From assembly GCA_959605275.1 (NCBI GenBank), contig CAUHFD010000027.1:1-19680 (forward strand): a stretch of 19,680 nt of DNA, read 5' to 3'. Positions 8,452-16,186 of the stretch are shown piece after piece (position 1 is the stretch's first letter; each line of letters starts with the position of its first letter). A program made the position numbers and the translations under genes. This DNA is from an uncultured Eubacteriales bacterium. Its GTDB lineage: Bacteria; Bacillota; Clostridia; Oscillospirales; Ruminococcaceae. The notes below the pieces were generated by a model, which worked only from the letters and a program-made list of their open reading frames with translations, did not search any database and was not told the origin of the DNA.

Positions 8452-9612
8452 TTATCCTTTACTCTGCTTTTTCGGTTTTTTTAGCAGCAAGATAATCGCG
8501 ATAATAATACCGATTACCAGCAATGACGCAACCGCAACAATTGCAATCATCACTCCCGTAGAAAGCGGACCTTCGTCGGTATTTTTATTGATCGCCGTAT
8601 CTTCCGATGAGCCGGCACTTTCTACTGTGCCTTCCGGAATACTACCGGCAACAGAAGACAGCGCATTAACGTCCAAAGCGGATTCGGTGCTGGAAACCTG
8701 TGTATTCCCGGAATTATTGTTTCCTATCGCGGACGTTGCTTTTTGAGAAGATACCTGTGCCGTTTTTGAGGAGACATTCGCCGTATTGGCATCCAGATCA
8801 ACCGCTGCACCATTGGTTTGCTTTCTCAGCAACTTGATCTGATCCTTTGTCAGCGTCTGATCATAAATACGAACCATTGCCATTCTGCCCTTTAGTTTAT
8901 GGGTCTGCGGATCGCGTGCCATCAAGCGCAGTCTGTGTTTATCAGTCGGCGGAGAGATCGCTTTCGAAACCACCGTCGGGTTCACAATCTGGTTGTTAAT
9001 ATAAGTATAGGGAGACATATCCGTCCCGTCGATATAAATTTTGAAAGTGAGACTCTTTTTATCAAAGGTTACCGCAACATGACGCCATTTTTCCCCATCC
9101 TTTGTCATGTCGTATTTTGCAACAATCTGATTAATCTGTCCCCAGCTTCCTTGAGATTCGACACACACATTTCCTTTTGTATTAATCAAAATCGTCCATG
9201 TGGCAGGAGAATAATCCTTTTCCGTCATTGGCTCGTCGGCGTAGTTATCTGCCAAAAAACTCCAGGAACCGATTGACATCTCACTGACATATACCCATGC
9301 GGCAAATGTAAAATTTTCCCCCATATTATACTGACCTTTTGAGTTGTCTGCGACCACAATACCGGGAGTGATTACTTTCCCAAATTTTCCCTCGAAATCA
9401 TCCATCCATCCGGTGTTATCGCCAAAATAAGCATTGTTCTTTAATTTTCCTTTATCAATTGCTTTATCACCGCTGCCTTCTGTCATATCCCATGCGCTAA
9501 GCGGCTGAGGAAGCGTTACGGCTGCATTGGCACTCAGCAATCCGGACAACGCGGTTATGGCAATAACCGCAGTTGCACACATGGCAACAGTCTTTTTTAT
9601 CATTTTTTTCAT
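8452..9612 (-). CDS. Membrane-anchored single-LamG surface protein
   Basis: The 386-residue protein has a signal peptide (1-30, cleavage at SANA-AV), one LamG/concanavalin-like domain (about 35-260; 'FTFAAWVYVSE', 'WRHVAVTFDKK', 'GRMAMVRIYDQTL'), and a Ser/Thr/Asn-rich low-complexity stalk (about 270-350). A TM helix (about 353-377) ends in a Lys-rich cytoplasmic tail. This is the same anchoring layout as the giant LamG protein, with no LPXTG motif. Start ATG 9612 is preceded by GGAG at 8 nt. It lies 29 bp downstream of the SBP gene and 81 bp upstream of the beta-helix lipoprotein gene. The likely role is glycan binding at the cell surface next to the importer, with no catalytic motif seen. 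The function is inferred from fold and context only. Confidence 0.8.
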   Translation of the reverse strand: MKKMIKKTVAMCATAVIAITALSGLLSANAAVTLPQPLSAWDMTEGSGDKAIDKGKLKNNAYFGDNTGWMDDFEGKFGKVITPGIVVADNSKGQYNMGENFTFAAWVYVSEMSIGSWSFLADNYADEPMTEKDYSPATWTILINTKGNVCVESQGSWGQINQIVAKYDMTKDGEKWRHVAVTFDKKSLTFKIYIDGTDMSPYTYINNQIVNPTVVSKAISPPTDKHRLRLMARDPQTHKLKGRMAMVRIYDQTLTKDQIKLLRKQTNGAAVDLDANTANVSSKTAQVSSQKATSAIGNNNSGNTQVSSTESALDVNALSSVAGSIPEGTVESAGSSEDTAINKNTDEGPLSTGVMIAIVAVASLLVIGIIIAIILLLKKPKKQSKG

Positions 9613-9641
9613 ATCAGAAGCTCCAGACCTTTCCTGATTTC

Positions 9642-11168
9642 TTATTGCTTAGATGCTTTCCATTCATCAATTTGGCGCTGCATTTCTTTAATAATTGTAT
9701 CGGCACCCGCGCTTTTGAGATTTTTTAAAAATTTATCATACATCTCATCGATTTTTTCCTGCGACTTTCCGAAACCGATTAAAACATTGTACCAATATTC
9801 ATCCACAATATTGGAGCAGTTTGCATATTCTGTCTTCAAATTGGAGGAATCAAAGTTAAACCCAAAGGATTTTGATACAGTCGCACTGTCATTGACTGCT
9901 TTCGTCTGCTCCCAGACATCATCTGGCTGCCCCGGTGTGAGCCACTGGTTAAATTGATCGCCAAATGCCCATGCGATAGGCATACTGTAGCCGCTGTTAT
10001 CAATCAGTTCTACCCGCTTAAGTCCGGAAGCAGTTTCGCCGACTACATGATAATGCTTACCTTCAATACCGAATACCAATAGGTTAAATAAATCCTTATC
10101 ACTATAAAGCAATTCCAAAAGTTTCAGCGCACGAATCGGATTGTCCGAAGTACGAGAAATGGCATTCATGGTCATTTGAAGGTTGCGGGTAAACAGGATC
10201 GTTTCACCCAGCTTGGCAAATTCCGCATCATATGTTGTAAACTGTTTTTCCTCTGTTTCGATTCCGGGCTTATAAGTAGGCGGAAAACGCATTTGGAGGA
10301 GATTGAATTTCGGACTGTTGATACTCATATCAGGCCAAAAATAACCTTTATTATACCAGTCTGCTGATAACTTCATCGCAGAACGCCACTCATCGGTATC
10401 AAATTGGTTAACAACTTTCAGCTCTCCGTCATCATATTTGACAACACCCGGGATTTTCCACGAACCACCCAAGACATCAAATCCCCAGTATGTCATCAAT
10501 CCATCAATATCAAAGGTGGCATTAATAAAATCATCTTTTGATTGTGTTTTGGCAAAAGCAAGATAATCTGAAATGTCCTCGACCGTTGTGATCTCGTCCA
10601 GCTTTTTTGCCCCGGATGTCTTAGAGTATGCATCAAAAGTAGTTTTTCTGAAAGCCGCACAAAACTGTCGTCCCACAATCTGGCGATTGATTACTGCATA
10701 AATTTTCCCGTCAGACCGAATGGAATCCCAATAAGAAGGCTCCACCGTCTTCCAGATGGTTGGCGCATATTTCGGCAGCAAATCTGTCAGATCGGTAAAA
10801 ACCTCACGGCGTACATTATTAAAATAATCATTTGCTAAAACACCGGTATAACAAATATCAAACTTTTCCGCAGCATTGATTTTCAAGTTTAGGTTGGAAT
10901 CCAGCCCCATCCAGTCAACCAGCGTCAAAGTCAGTTTGGCATTGATTTTTTCTTTTAGGACCTCATTCACCTTTTCCATAACAAGATCAAAGTCTTTTGG
11001 AACCTGACCAACCGGATAACCGGTGATCATTTTAATTTCATAGAACTGGCTTTCGTCATCACCTTTTTTGAGCGCTTCATCGTTGGTTTCCACCTTACAG
11101 CCCGCAAGAATAGACAAAGACATTGCCGTGGCCAGAGCAAAACTAATTGCTTTTTTCCATTTACGCAC
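9642..11168 (-). CDS. ABC transporter solute-binding lipoprotein (CUT1, LplA/YtcQ-like)
   Basis: The 508-residue protein has a lipoprotein signal with lipobox LAGC (Cys24). It continues as a family 1 extracellular solute-binding protein and finishes in a DUF3502-like C-terminus ('DDVWEQTKAVNDSATVSKSFGFNFD' region, then 'YDKFLKNLKSAGADTIIKEMQRQI'). Such proteins capture oligosaccharides for CUT1 importers. The start is GTG at 11168, supported by AGGAGG 9 nt upstream; no ATG fits better. It is 36 bp downstream of the second permease gene, so the order is permease-permease-SBP. The length is typical for the LplA/YtcQ group. The ligand cannot be predicted from the sequence; the neighbouring mannosidase and beta-helix enzymes suggest a complex plant or host glycan fragment. 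Confidence 0.93.
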   Translation of the reverse strand: MRKWKKAISFALATAMSLSILAGCKVETNDEALKKGDDESQFYEIKMITGYPVGQVPKDFDLVMEKVNEVLKEKINAKLTLTLVDWMGLDSNLNLKINAAEKFDICYTGVLANDYFNNVRREVFTDLTDLLPKYAPTIWKTVEPSYWDSIRSDGKIYAVINRQIVGRQFCAAFRKTTFDAYSKTSGAKKLDEITTVEDISDYLAFAKTQSKDDFINATFDIDGLMTYWGFDVLGGSWKIPGVVKYDDGELKVVNQFDTDEWRSAMKLSADWYNKGYFWPDMSINSPKFNLLQMRFPPTYKPGIETEEKQFTTYDAEFAKLGETILFTRNLQMTMNAISRTSDNPIRALKLLELLYSDKDLFNLLVFGIEGKHYHVVGETASGLKRVELIDNSGYSMPIAWAFGDQFNQWLTPGQPDDVWEQTKAVNDSATVSKSFGFNFDSSNLKTEYANCSNIVDEYWYNVLIGFGKSQEKIDEMYDKFLKNLKSAGADTIIKEMQRQIDEWKASKQ

Positions 11169-11204
11169 TTTCTGTTACCTCCTAAATAATTATATTTTAC
11201 CGCT

Positions 11205-12131
11205 TTATCCTTTTACAGCTCCCATCACCATGCCCTTTACAAAGTATTTTTGAAAGAACAGGAATACAAACAGCATAGGACCTGTTGAAATCACACACAT
11301 ACCAAAGATCATTGCGTCCTCCGGCGGGCGGATTCCGGGGGTCATCAGCATTGATGACATAGCTTGATTCACATACAGCGAATAGGAATCCAACAATTTG
11401 GGCAGCGTCATTAACCCACGCTGATCAATAAACATACGTGGAGTCATCACATCGTTCCAATAAGCAAGGACAATAAACAGCGCCACCGTTGCAATTCCCG
11501 ATTTAACTAAAGGAACCGTAATGTTGAACAGAATCCGATATTCGCCTGCGCCATCCATTTTAGCGCTCTCGTAGATTTCCTTCGGCACTTGCTGCATAAA
11601 TACTCGGAGCAAAAACACATTGCCCGGAGAAACCAAGGCGGGAATAATCAAAACCCAAAGGGAATTATCCATATGCAAATATTGTTTGATCAAAATATAA
11701 TACGGAATTAATCCGCCGCCGAACATCATGGTAAAATACACATAAAATCCTATCGAACGCCGCCACTTGAAATTAAAATTGGAAAGCGGATACGCTACCA
11801 GAATACAAAGCAAAACGTTCAAAACAGTTCCGATAACAGCCGATAAAATAGAATTTTTATAAGAAATCAGGATCAATTCCAAATCATTAAATATGTATTT
11901 ATAGCCATCCAAAGTGAATTCCATCGGAATAATCTGATAACCGTTTTGAACAATTGAATTTTGCGTAGAAAACGAGATACCAATTGTCAGCAAAAACGGA
12001 ACGATAAAAATAACAGCTAAAACAATCAGAAGCGCATAAATAATAATTTTGACACCACGTGTAACTGAACCAACATCCTTACGGTTACTGAAAAAACGGT
12101 AAACCGCATTATGTCGTTTGACTGAGACCAT
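11205..12131 (-). CDS. ABC sugar transporter permease (YtcP/LplC-like)
   Basis: The 308-residue integral membrane protein has a first TM helix near 'IIYALLIVLAVIFIVPFLL' and about six predicted helices. The EAA loop that contacts the ATPase is at about 184-210 ('EIYESAKMDGAGEYRILFNI', then 'VPLVKSG'). The C-terminus 'QKYFVKGMVMGAVKG' is a hallmark of CUT1 second permeases. I chose ATG 12131 because GGAGG lies 8 nt upstream; a TTG one codon earlier is possible. Its ribosome site sits within the 17-bp gap after the first permease gene, indicating tight operon coupling. It should pair with the neighbouring permease to form the membrane channel. Confidence 0.94.
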   Translation of the reverse strand: MVSVKRHNAVYRFFSNRKDVGSVTRGVKIIIYALLIVLAVIFIVPFLLTIGISFSTQNSIVQNGYQIIPMEFTLDGYKYIFNDLELILISYKNSILSAVIGTVLNVLLCILVAYPLSNFNFKWRRSIGFYVYFTMMFGGGLIPYYILIKQYLHMDNSLWVLIIPALVSPGNVFLLRVFMQQVPKEIYESAKMDGAGEYRILFNITVPLVKSGIATVALFIVLAYWNDVMTPRMFIDQRGLMTLPKLLDSYSLYVNQAMSSMLMTPGIRPPEDAMIFGMCVISTGPMLFVFLFFQKYFVKGMVMGAVKG

Positions 12132-12148
12132 CAATGATTCCTCCTCTT

Positions 12149-13132
12149 TTAAAATTGCGCCAATTCCGGCGTATTTTTGCGCACGATTGCATTAGATACC
12201 AAAACCAAGATACATCCGATTACGGATTGAAATAATCCGATTGCTGTTCCCATCGACACATCGCCCGACTGTTCCAAGGCACGGAAAACATAGGTATCAA
12301 TAACGGTGGTCACGGGATAAAGGGCAGTTTGATTTCTTGTTGCAAAATAGAAAATTCCGAAATCTCCTCGAATAATGCCTCCTAAAGACATTAAGGTCAT
12401 AGTAATAATCATCGGCTTTAAAAAAGGAAGCGTTATATGTCGCGCACATTGAAATTTATTTGCGCCGTCCAAATAAGCTGCTTCATAATATTCTTTGCTG
12501 ATTGACAACATATTGGCATAATAAATGATCGCGGATACGCCGGACCCTTTCCAGATATTTACCAGTGGTAAAATAAACCACCAAGCATTAGGGTTGTTAT
12601 AAAAATCGGGTGATACGCCAAATATTGATTCCACCGCCCTCGTTGCCATCCCCTGATCGTTAAGGAAACCGGTCAGAATCATCCCTACCAGCGCCCATGA
12701 GATAAAATAGGGAAAGAACATCACGGTCTGAAAGGCTTTCACCGTCACCCTGTTGGTTATCTCATATAGCAAAAGAGCAACGGCAACGGCAAATATCAAG
12801 CCGGTAATAATAAAAATGGCATTAAAGGCAATGGTGTTAAAAGTAATCTGCGCCGCGCGACCTGAAGCAAAGAAAAACTCAAAGTTTTTAAAACCTATCC
12901 ACTTGCTTCCGAAAATACGTTTGATGGGGTTGTAATCCTGAAAAGCGATAAGTATGCCGACAATCGGAATATATTGAAAAAGGAACAGTTTCACCATTGC
13001 CGGAAGGCACATCGAAAGTTGTGCTAAATTACTTTTCCGGTTAATTCTATCAATCTGTTTTTTCCTTTTTTTGTTTTCTGCTTTGTCCCGGCAATGTTGC
13101 AGGCGTTTTGTCTGCAAATTTGATTGAGACAT
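12149..13132 (-). CDS. ABC sugar transporter permease (YteP/LplB-like)
   Basis: The 327-residue permease has a basic cytoplasmic N-terminus, then about six TM helices. The EAA loop is at about 213-240 ('EYYEAAYLDGANKFQCARHI', then 'LPFLKPM'). The early 'IPIVGILIAFQDYNPIKRIF' region and the late 'GTAIGLFQSVIGCILVLVSN' match LplB/YteP proteins that import oligogalacturonide- or mannan-type oligosaccharides in other Firmicutes. ATG 13132 is preferred over a TTG at 13162 because AAAGGA lies 10 nt before the ATG, and the extra ten residues are atypical. This is the first gene of the minus-strand operon, behind a roughly 105-nt leader. No ATP-binding subunit lies in the window, which is common for this class because a shared MsmX-type ATPase serves several importers. 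Confidence 0.93.
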   Translation of the reverse strand: MSQSNLQTKRLQHCRDKAENKKRKKQIDRINRKSNLAQLSMCLPAMVKLFLFQYIPIVGILIAFQDYNPIKRIFGSKWIGFKNFEFFFASGRAAQITFNTIAFNAIFIITGLIFAVAVALLLYEITNRVTVKAFQTVMFFPYFISWALVGMILTGFLNDQGMATRAVESIFGVSPDFYNNPNAWWFILPLVNIWKGSGVSAIIYYANMLSISKEYYEAAYLDGANKFQCARHITLPFLKPMIITMTLMSLGGIIRGDFGIFYFATRNQTALYPVTTVIDTYVFRALEQSGDVSMGTAIGLFQSVIGCILVLVSNAIVRKNTPELAQF

Positions 13133-13235
13133 AATGAACCATTCCTTTCTGAGATAAAACAACAGCCAGAGAATATAACTTCAAGCTGTCAAAATGACTT
13201 TACTAATGTTTTCTTTTTCGTTCTGTGCAAGTTGC

Positions 13236-13252
13236 CCTATAAAAATTATAGG
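13236..13252. promoter_or_regulatory. Palindrome over the -10 box (possible operator)
   Basis: CCTATAA (13236-13242), AAA, TTATAGG (13246-13252) form a perfect inverted repeat with 7-bp arms. It covers the proposed -10 box and start point of the minus-strand operon. A protein bound here would block RNA polymerase; alternatively it is a chance AT-rich palindrome. Confidence 0.35.
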
Positions 13253-13273
13253 ATACAAAATAAAATCATGCAA
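13236..13273 (-). promoter_or_regulatory. Candidate promoter of the transport/enzyme operon
   Basis: On the minus strand a -35-like TTGCAT (13273-13268) is followed after 17 nt by a perfect -10 TATAAT (13250-13245). Transcription would start near 13238, about 105 nt before the first permease ATG. The -35 matches the consensus only in part, as expected for an activator-dependent promoter. Confidence 0.5.
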
Positions 13274-13341
13274 GTTTAAAAATAATCACTTTTTCTTTTC
13301 ACAATGTTCAAAATTTAAATACATTTCACCCACAAACACCG

Positions 13342-13365
13342 TAGATACAGTATTTATACTATCTA
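13342..13365. promoter_or_regulatory. Inverted repeat in the divergent intergenic region
   Basis: TAGAT-AC-AGTAT (13342-13353), TT, ATACT-ATCTA (13356-13365) pair over 10 bp with a 2-nt bulge. It lies upstream of both the minus-strand operon promoter (about 70 bp beyond its -35) and the mannosidase gene. That is a reasonable place for an activator site, but the regulator is unknown. No convincing sigma-A promoter for the mannosidase was found in 13260-13600. Confidence 0.3.
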
Positions 13366-13451
13366 AACGCATTCAAAAATAATTTGTCAGCAAGGATTAC
13401 TTCTCTCTTTTCCAATATTTACATATGAAATTTTTTAATTCTTTGTTAGTG

Positions 13452-13480
13452 AGATGTCGATTTTTAAACATCTTTTTTTT
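13452..13480 (+). terminator. Terminator-like hairpin in the mannosidase leader
   Basis: AGATGT (13452-13457) pairs with ACATCT (13468-13473) around a 10-nt loop, and a run of eight T residues covers 13473-13480. The stem is short and AT-rich, so it is weak. It stands 128 nt before the mannosidase start and could stop leader transcripts, or be irrelevant if the promoter lies downstream. Confidence 0.25.
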
Positions 13481-13607
13481 AATATTGCTGTTTCAAAAAG
13501 CTGCAATATCTGATAAAATAAAAATAGATTTTCTGTCTGCTCAATTTGCCCTGCTAAATAATAACAAAGGGAATGGTCTGCTACTCCCTAGGAGAGGAAC
13601 AAAAGCA

Positions 13608-16055
13608 ATGAAAAAATTACATTTGATTGCAAATGCCCATTTAGATCCAATCTGGTTGTGGGAATGGGAAGAAGGGGCAGCTGCGGCAATTTCAACCTTT
13701 CGCAGTGCCGCAAGTCTCTGTGAGGAATACGATTATATTTTTTGCCATAATGAGGTAACGCTGTATCAATGGATTGCAGAATATGAGCCCCAACTTTTTG
13801 ATCAGATCAAAAAGCTAATTGCTGAGGGAAAATGGCATGTTATGGGCGGATGGTATCTCCAACCAGACTGTAATCTGCCATTCGGAGAATCGATCATTCG
13901 TCAGGCATTAGTAGGAAAAGAATACTTTCTAAAACACTTTCAGCAATATCCGAAAACCGCAATCAATGTTGACCCATTCGGGCATTCGGTAGGACTGGTA
14001 CAAATCCTGAAAAAATGCGGCTTTGACAACTATCTGTACTGCCGCCCGCTGAAACATGAACAACAAATTGACGATGACGGTTTTATCTGGAAAGGGCTGG
14101 ACGGCAGCGAGGTAAAATGTCTGCGGGTTGAGGATTCTTATAACAACCTGCTCGGAAAAGCAGATCAAAAAATAAAAGATTATCTGGAACGTAACGCCGA
14201 AAAAGATTTGGGGTTAGTGATGTGGGGAGTAGGTAATCACGGAGGAGGACCATCTCGGATGGATCTTGAAAAAATCGGCAGCCTGATGAGGGAAAGCGAT
14301 ACCGAAATTATTCATTCCACTCCGGATGCCTATTTTGAAGATCGTACCGACTATCCCGTAACAATTTCGGAAAGTCTTTACCCTAGCATGGTCGGCTGTT
14401 ACACCTCCCAGGTAAGGGTAAAACAAAAGCACCGTGAATTAGAAAATCTGTATTATACCACAGAACGAATGTGTGCCGCAGCGGAACTGTTGGGTTATAT
14501 GGCATATCCTGCCGAAGATCTTGACAATGCAATGAAAGATCTGTTGAGCGCCGAATTCCACGATATTTTGCCGGGATCATCTGTTCGCAGCGGAGAAAAC
14601 GCAGGCTTACGTATGATGGAACACGGACTGGAGATTTTGTCTCGGCTTAGAATGAGAGCATTTTTTGCGTTGTCTGCCGGTCAAAAAGCTGCCAGAGAAA
14701 ATGAATACCCGATTTTGGTTTTCAATCCGCACCCATATTCTATTACCAAGGACATAGAGGTGGAATTTCAATTAGCCGATCAAAACTGGGGAGAGGACAC
14801 CACAATAGCCACTGTGTATCAAGAAGATTTACCGCTTCCCACACAAATGATTAAAGAAGAATCCAACCTGAAATTAGATTGGAGAAAACGAATCGTTTTC
14901 CATGCAACTTTAGAGCCGTTTCAGATGAATCGATTCGACTGCAAAGTGCATCGGATTCCCGCTAAGCCTGAAATGCCGCTGATCAATGGCAAATACCGAT
15001 TCGACAACGGCAGTATGCAAGCAGAAATTGGCGCAGACACCGGATTAATCAGTTGGTTGAAAGTGGATGGAAAAAGTTATCTCAACGGAGAAGGATTTTT
15101 GCCGATCGTAATTGCGGATACCGAAGATTCATGGGCGATGGCTCCAGAGCAGGCGCTGAACGGTCTCGGACCGATTTGCGGTAAGTTTACTTTGATGGAT
15201 GATAAACGTTCTTCTGAATTTATCGGATTAAAGGCAGTGATCCCCGCCGTACACGCAATAGAAGACGGCGATGTTATTACAAAAATAGAGGCTGTGTTTG
15301 AATACCATGACTCTCAGCTCATTGTCCACTATATCTTGAATAAGATAATCAATAAAATGGAGGTCCGCTATACAGTATTCTGGAATGAAAAAAATAAAGC
15401 GTTGAAACTTTCCGTTCCGCTGGCTTTTCAAGGCGATTTTATGGGCGAAATCATGTTCGGGCAAGAAAACTACCCGCAGGACGGCAAAGAAATTGCATGT
15501 CAGAAGTGGTGCGGATATTTCAATAAAGAACAGGCATTGGCTATTTCCAACCTTGGAACGCACGGTGCCAGTATGAAAAACGGCAACCTGATGATCACCC
15601 TTTTAAGGAGTCCCTGCTATTCGGGACATAAGATCCTTAATCGTGATATTCTTTCTTCAGATCGTTATACTCCACGATGTGACCAAGGAGAACGAAAATT
15701 TGCATTTGATCTTATGTTCGGAGAATCCACTACTGTACGCAGGACAATCAGCCGAGAGGCACAAGCTTTCAACGAAGCTCCTTTCGCGGTGAATCTTTTC
15801 CCCCACGGAGCGGGAGAGAAGCATAAACCGCTCTTAGAGCTGGAAGATGATACCGTTCAGCTCATTGCTTTCAAAAAGTCATGCACCGATGGATATATCC
15901 TCCGGCTGTTCAATAATAATCCTTCTGAAACAGAAACTGTTGTCCGAATGTCGCTGTTTCATTTGGAGCAAAGGTTGCGGTTTGGTCGGTTTGAGGTCAA
16001 AACGTTAAGATTAAAAAACGGAACATTGCAGGAATGTGAGCAAATGGAAATTTGA
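13608..16055 (+). CDS. GH38 alpha-mannosidase (cytoplasmic)
   Basis: The 815-residue enzyme is of glycoside hydrolase family 38. The zinc site begins with the H.D motif in 'NAHLDPIWLWEW' (His11, Asp13), the likely catalytic nucleophile is Asp122 in 'INVDPFGHS', and the second zinc histidine is His318 in 'FHDILPGSS'. A beta-sandwich C-terminal half follows, as in other bacterial GH38 proteins. It releases alpha-linked mannose from oligosaccharides with retention. No signal peptide is present, so it should act on imported material. I chose ATG 13608 because GGAGAGGA lies 7 nt upstream and the conserved domain starts right there. An in-frame ATG at 13425 would add 61 residues of non-family sequence and has no ribosome site. 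It is divergent from the transport operon and ends in a strong terminator. Linkage specificity is not predictable. Confidence 0.93.
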   Translation: MKKLHLIANAHLDPIWLWEWEEGAAAAISTFRSAASLCEEYDYIFCHNEVTLYQWIAEYEPQLFDQIKKLIAEGKWHVMGGWYLQPDCNLPFGESIIRQALVGKEYFLKHFQQYPKTAINVDPFGHSVGLVQILKKCGFDNYLYCRPLKHEQQIDDDGFIWKGLDGSEVKCLRVEDSYNNLLGKADQKIKDYLERNAEKDLGLVMWGVGNHGGGPSRMDLEKIGSLMRESDTEIIHSTPDAYFEDRTDYPVTISESLYPSMVGCYTSQVRVKQKHRELENLYYTTERMCAAAELLGYMAYPAEDLDNAMKDLLSAEFHDILPGSSVRSGENAGLRMMEHGLEILSRLRMRAFFALSAGQKAARENEYPILVFNPHPYSITKDIEVEFQLADQNWGEDTTIATVYQEDLPLPTQMIKEESNLKLDWRKRIVFHATLEPFQMNRFDCKVHRIPAKPEMPLINGKYRFDNGSMQAEIGADTGLISWLKVDGKSYLNGEGFLPIVIADTEDSWAMAPEQALNGLGPICGKFTLMDDKRSSEFIGLKAVIPAVHAIEDGDVITKIEAVFEYHDSQLIVHYILNKIINKMEVRYTVFWNEKNKALKLSVPLAFQGDFMGEIMFGQENYPQDGKEIACQKWCGYFNKEQALAISNLGTHGASMKNGNLMITLLRSPCYSGHKILNRDILSSDRYTPRCDQGERKFAFDLMFGESTTVRRTISREAQAFNEAPFAVNLFPHGAGEKHKPLLELEDDTVQLIAFKKSCTDGYILRLFNNNPSETETVVRMSLFHLEQRLRFGRFEVKTLRLKNGTLQECEQMEI

Positions 16056-16064
16056 GAATGAACA

Positions 16065-16110
16065 AAAAGCAAGACACTGATTATTCAGCATCTTGCTTTT
16101 ACAGCTTTTT
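16065..16110 (+). terminator. Intrinsic terminator after the mannosidase gene
   Basis: AAAAGCAAGA (16065-16074) pairs perfectly with TCTTGCTTTT (16091-16100), and an inner CTGA/TCAG stem closes a TTAT loop. The descending arm ends in TTTT, and a further T6 run follows at 16106-16111. It starts 10 bp after the stop and separates the mannosidase from the regulator gene. Confidence 0.8.
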
Positions 16111-16115
16111 TATAA

Positions 16116-16164
16116 ACAGCAATTTATAAAATATGATTATAAACAAATTGCTGTAAATTGCACT
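16116..16164. promoter_or_regulatory. Inverted and direct repeats upstream of the AraC-type gene
   Basis: ACAGCAATTT (16116-16125) and AAATTGCTGT (16145-16154) are perfect 10-bp inverted arms with a 19-nt AT-rich spacer. AAATTGC recurs directly after (16155-16161) as AAATTGCACT, 10 bp on. The spacer contains TATGAT (16132-16137), a possible -10 box without a good -35. The arrangement fits an operator, perhaps for autoregulation. The binding protein is unknown. Confidence 0.4.
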
Positions 16165-16186
16165 GCTTTTTAAGGATGAGGAAGGA

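Noticed and set aside
13165..13192. TTGACA on the minus strand (13192-13187) as a -35 box for the permease operon
   Set aside because: No acceptable -10 box lies 16-18 nt downstream of it; the TTGCAT/TATAAT pair upstream fits better.
13425..13607. 61-residue N-terminal extension of the mannosidase with a hydrophobic stretch resembling a signal peptide
   Set aside because: There is no ribosome site before 13425, the segment is not GH38-like, and GGAGAGGA lies 7 nt before the ATG at 13608, exactly where the family begins.
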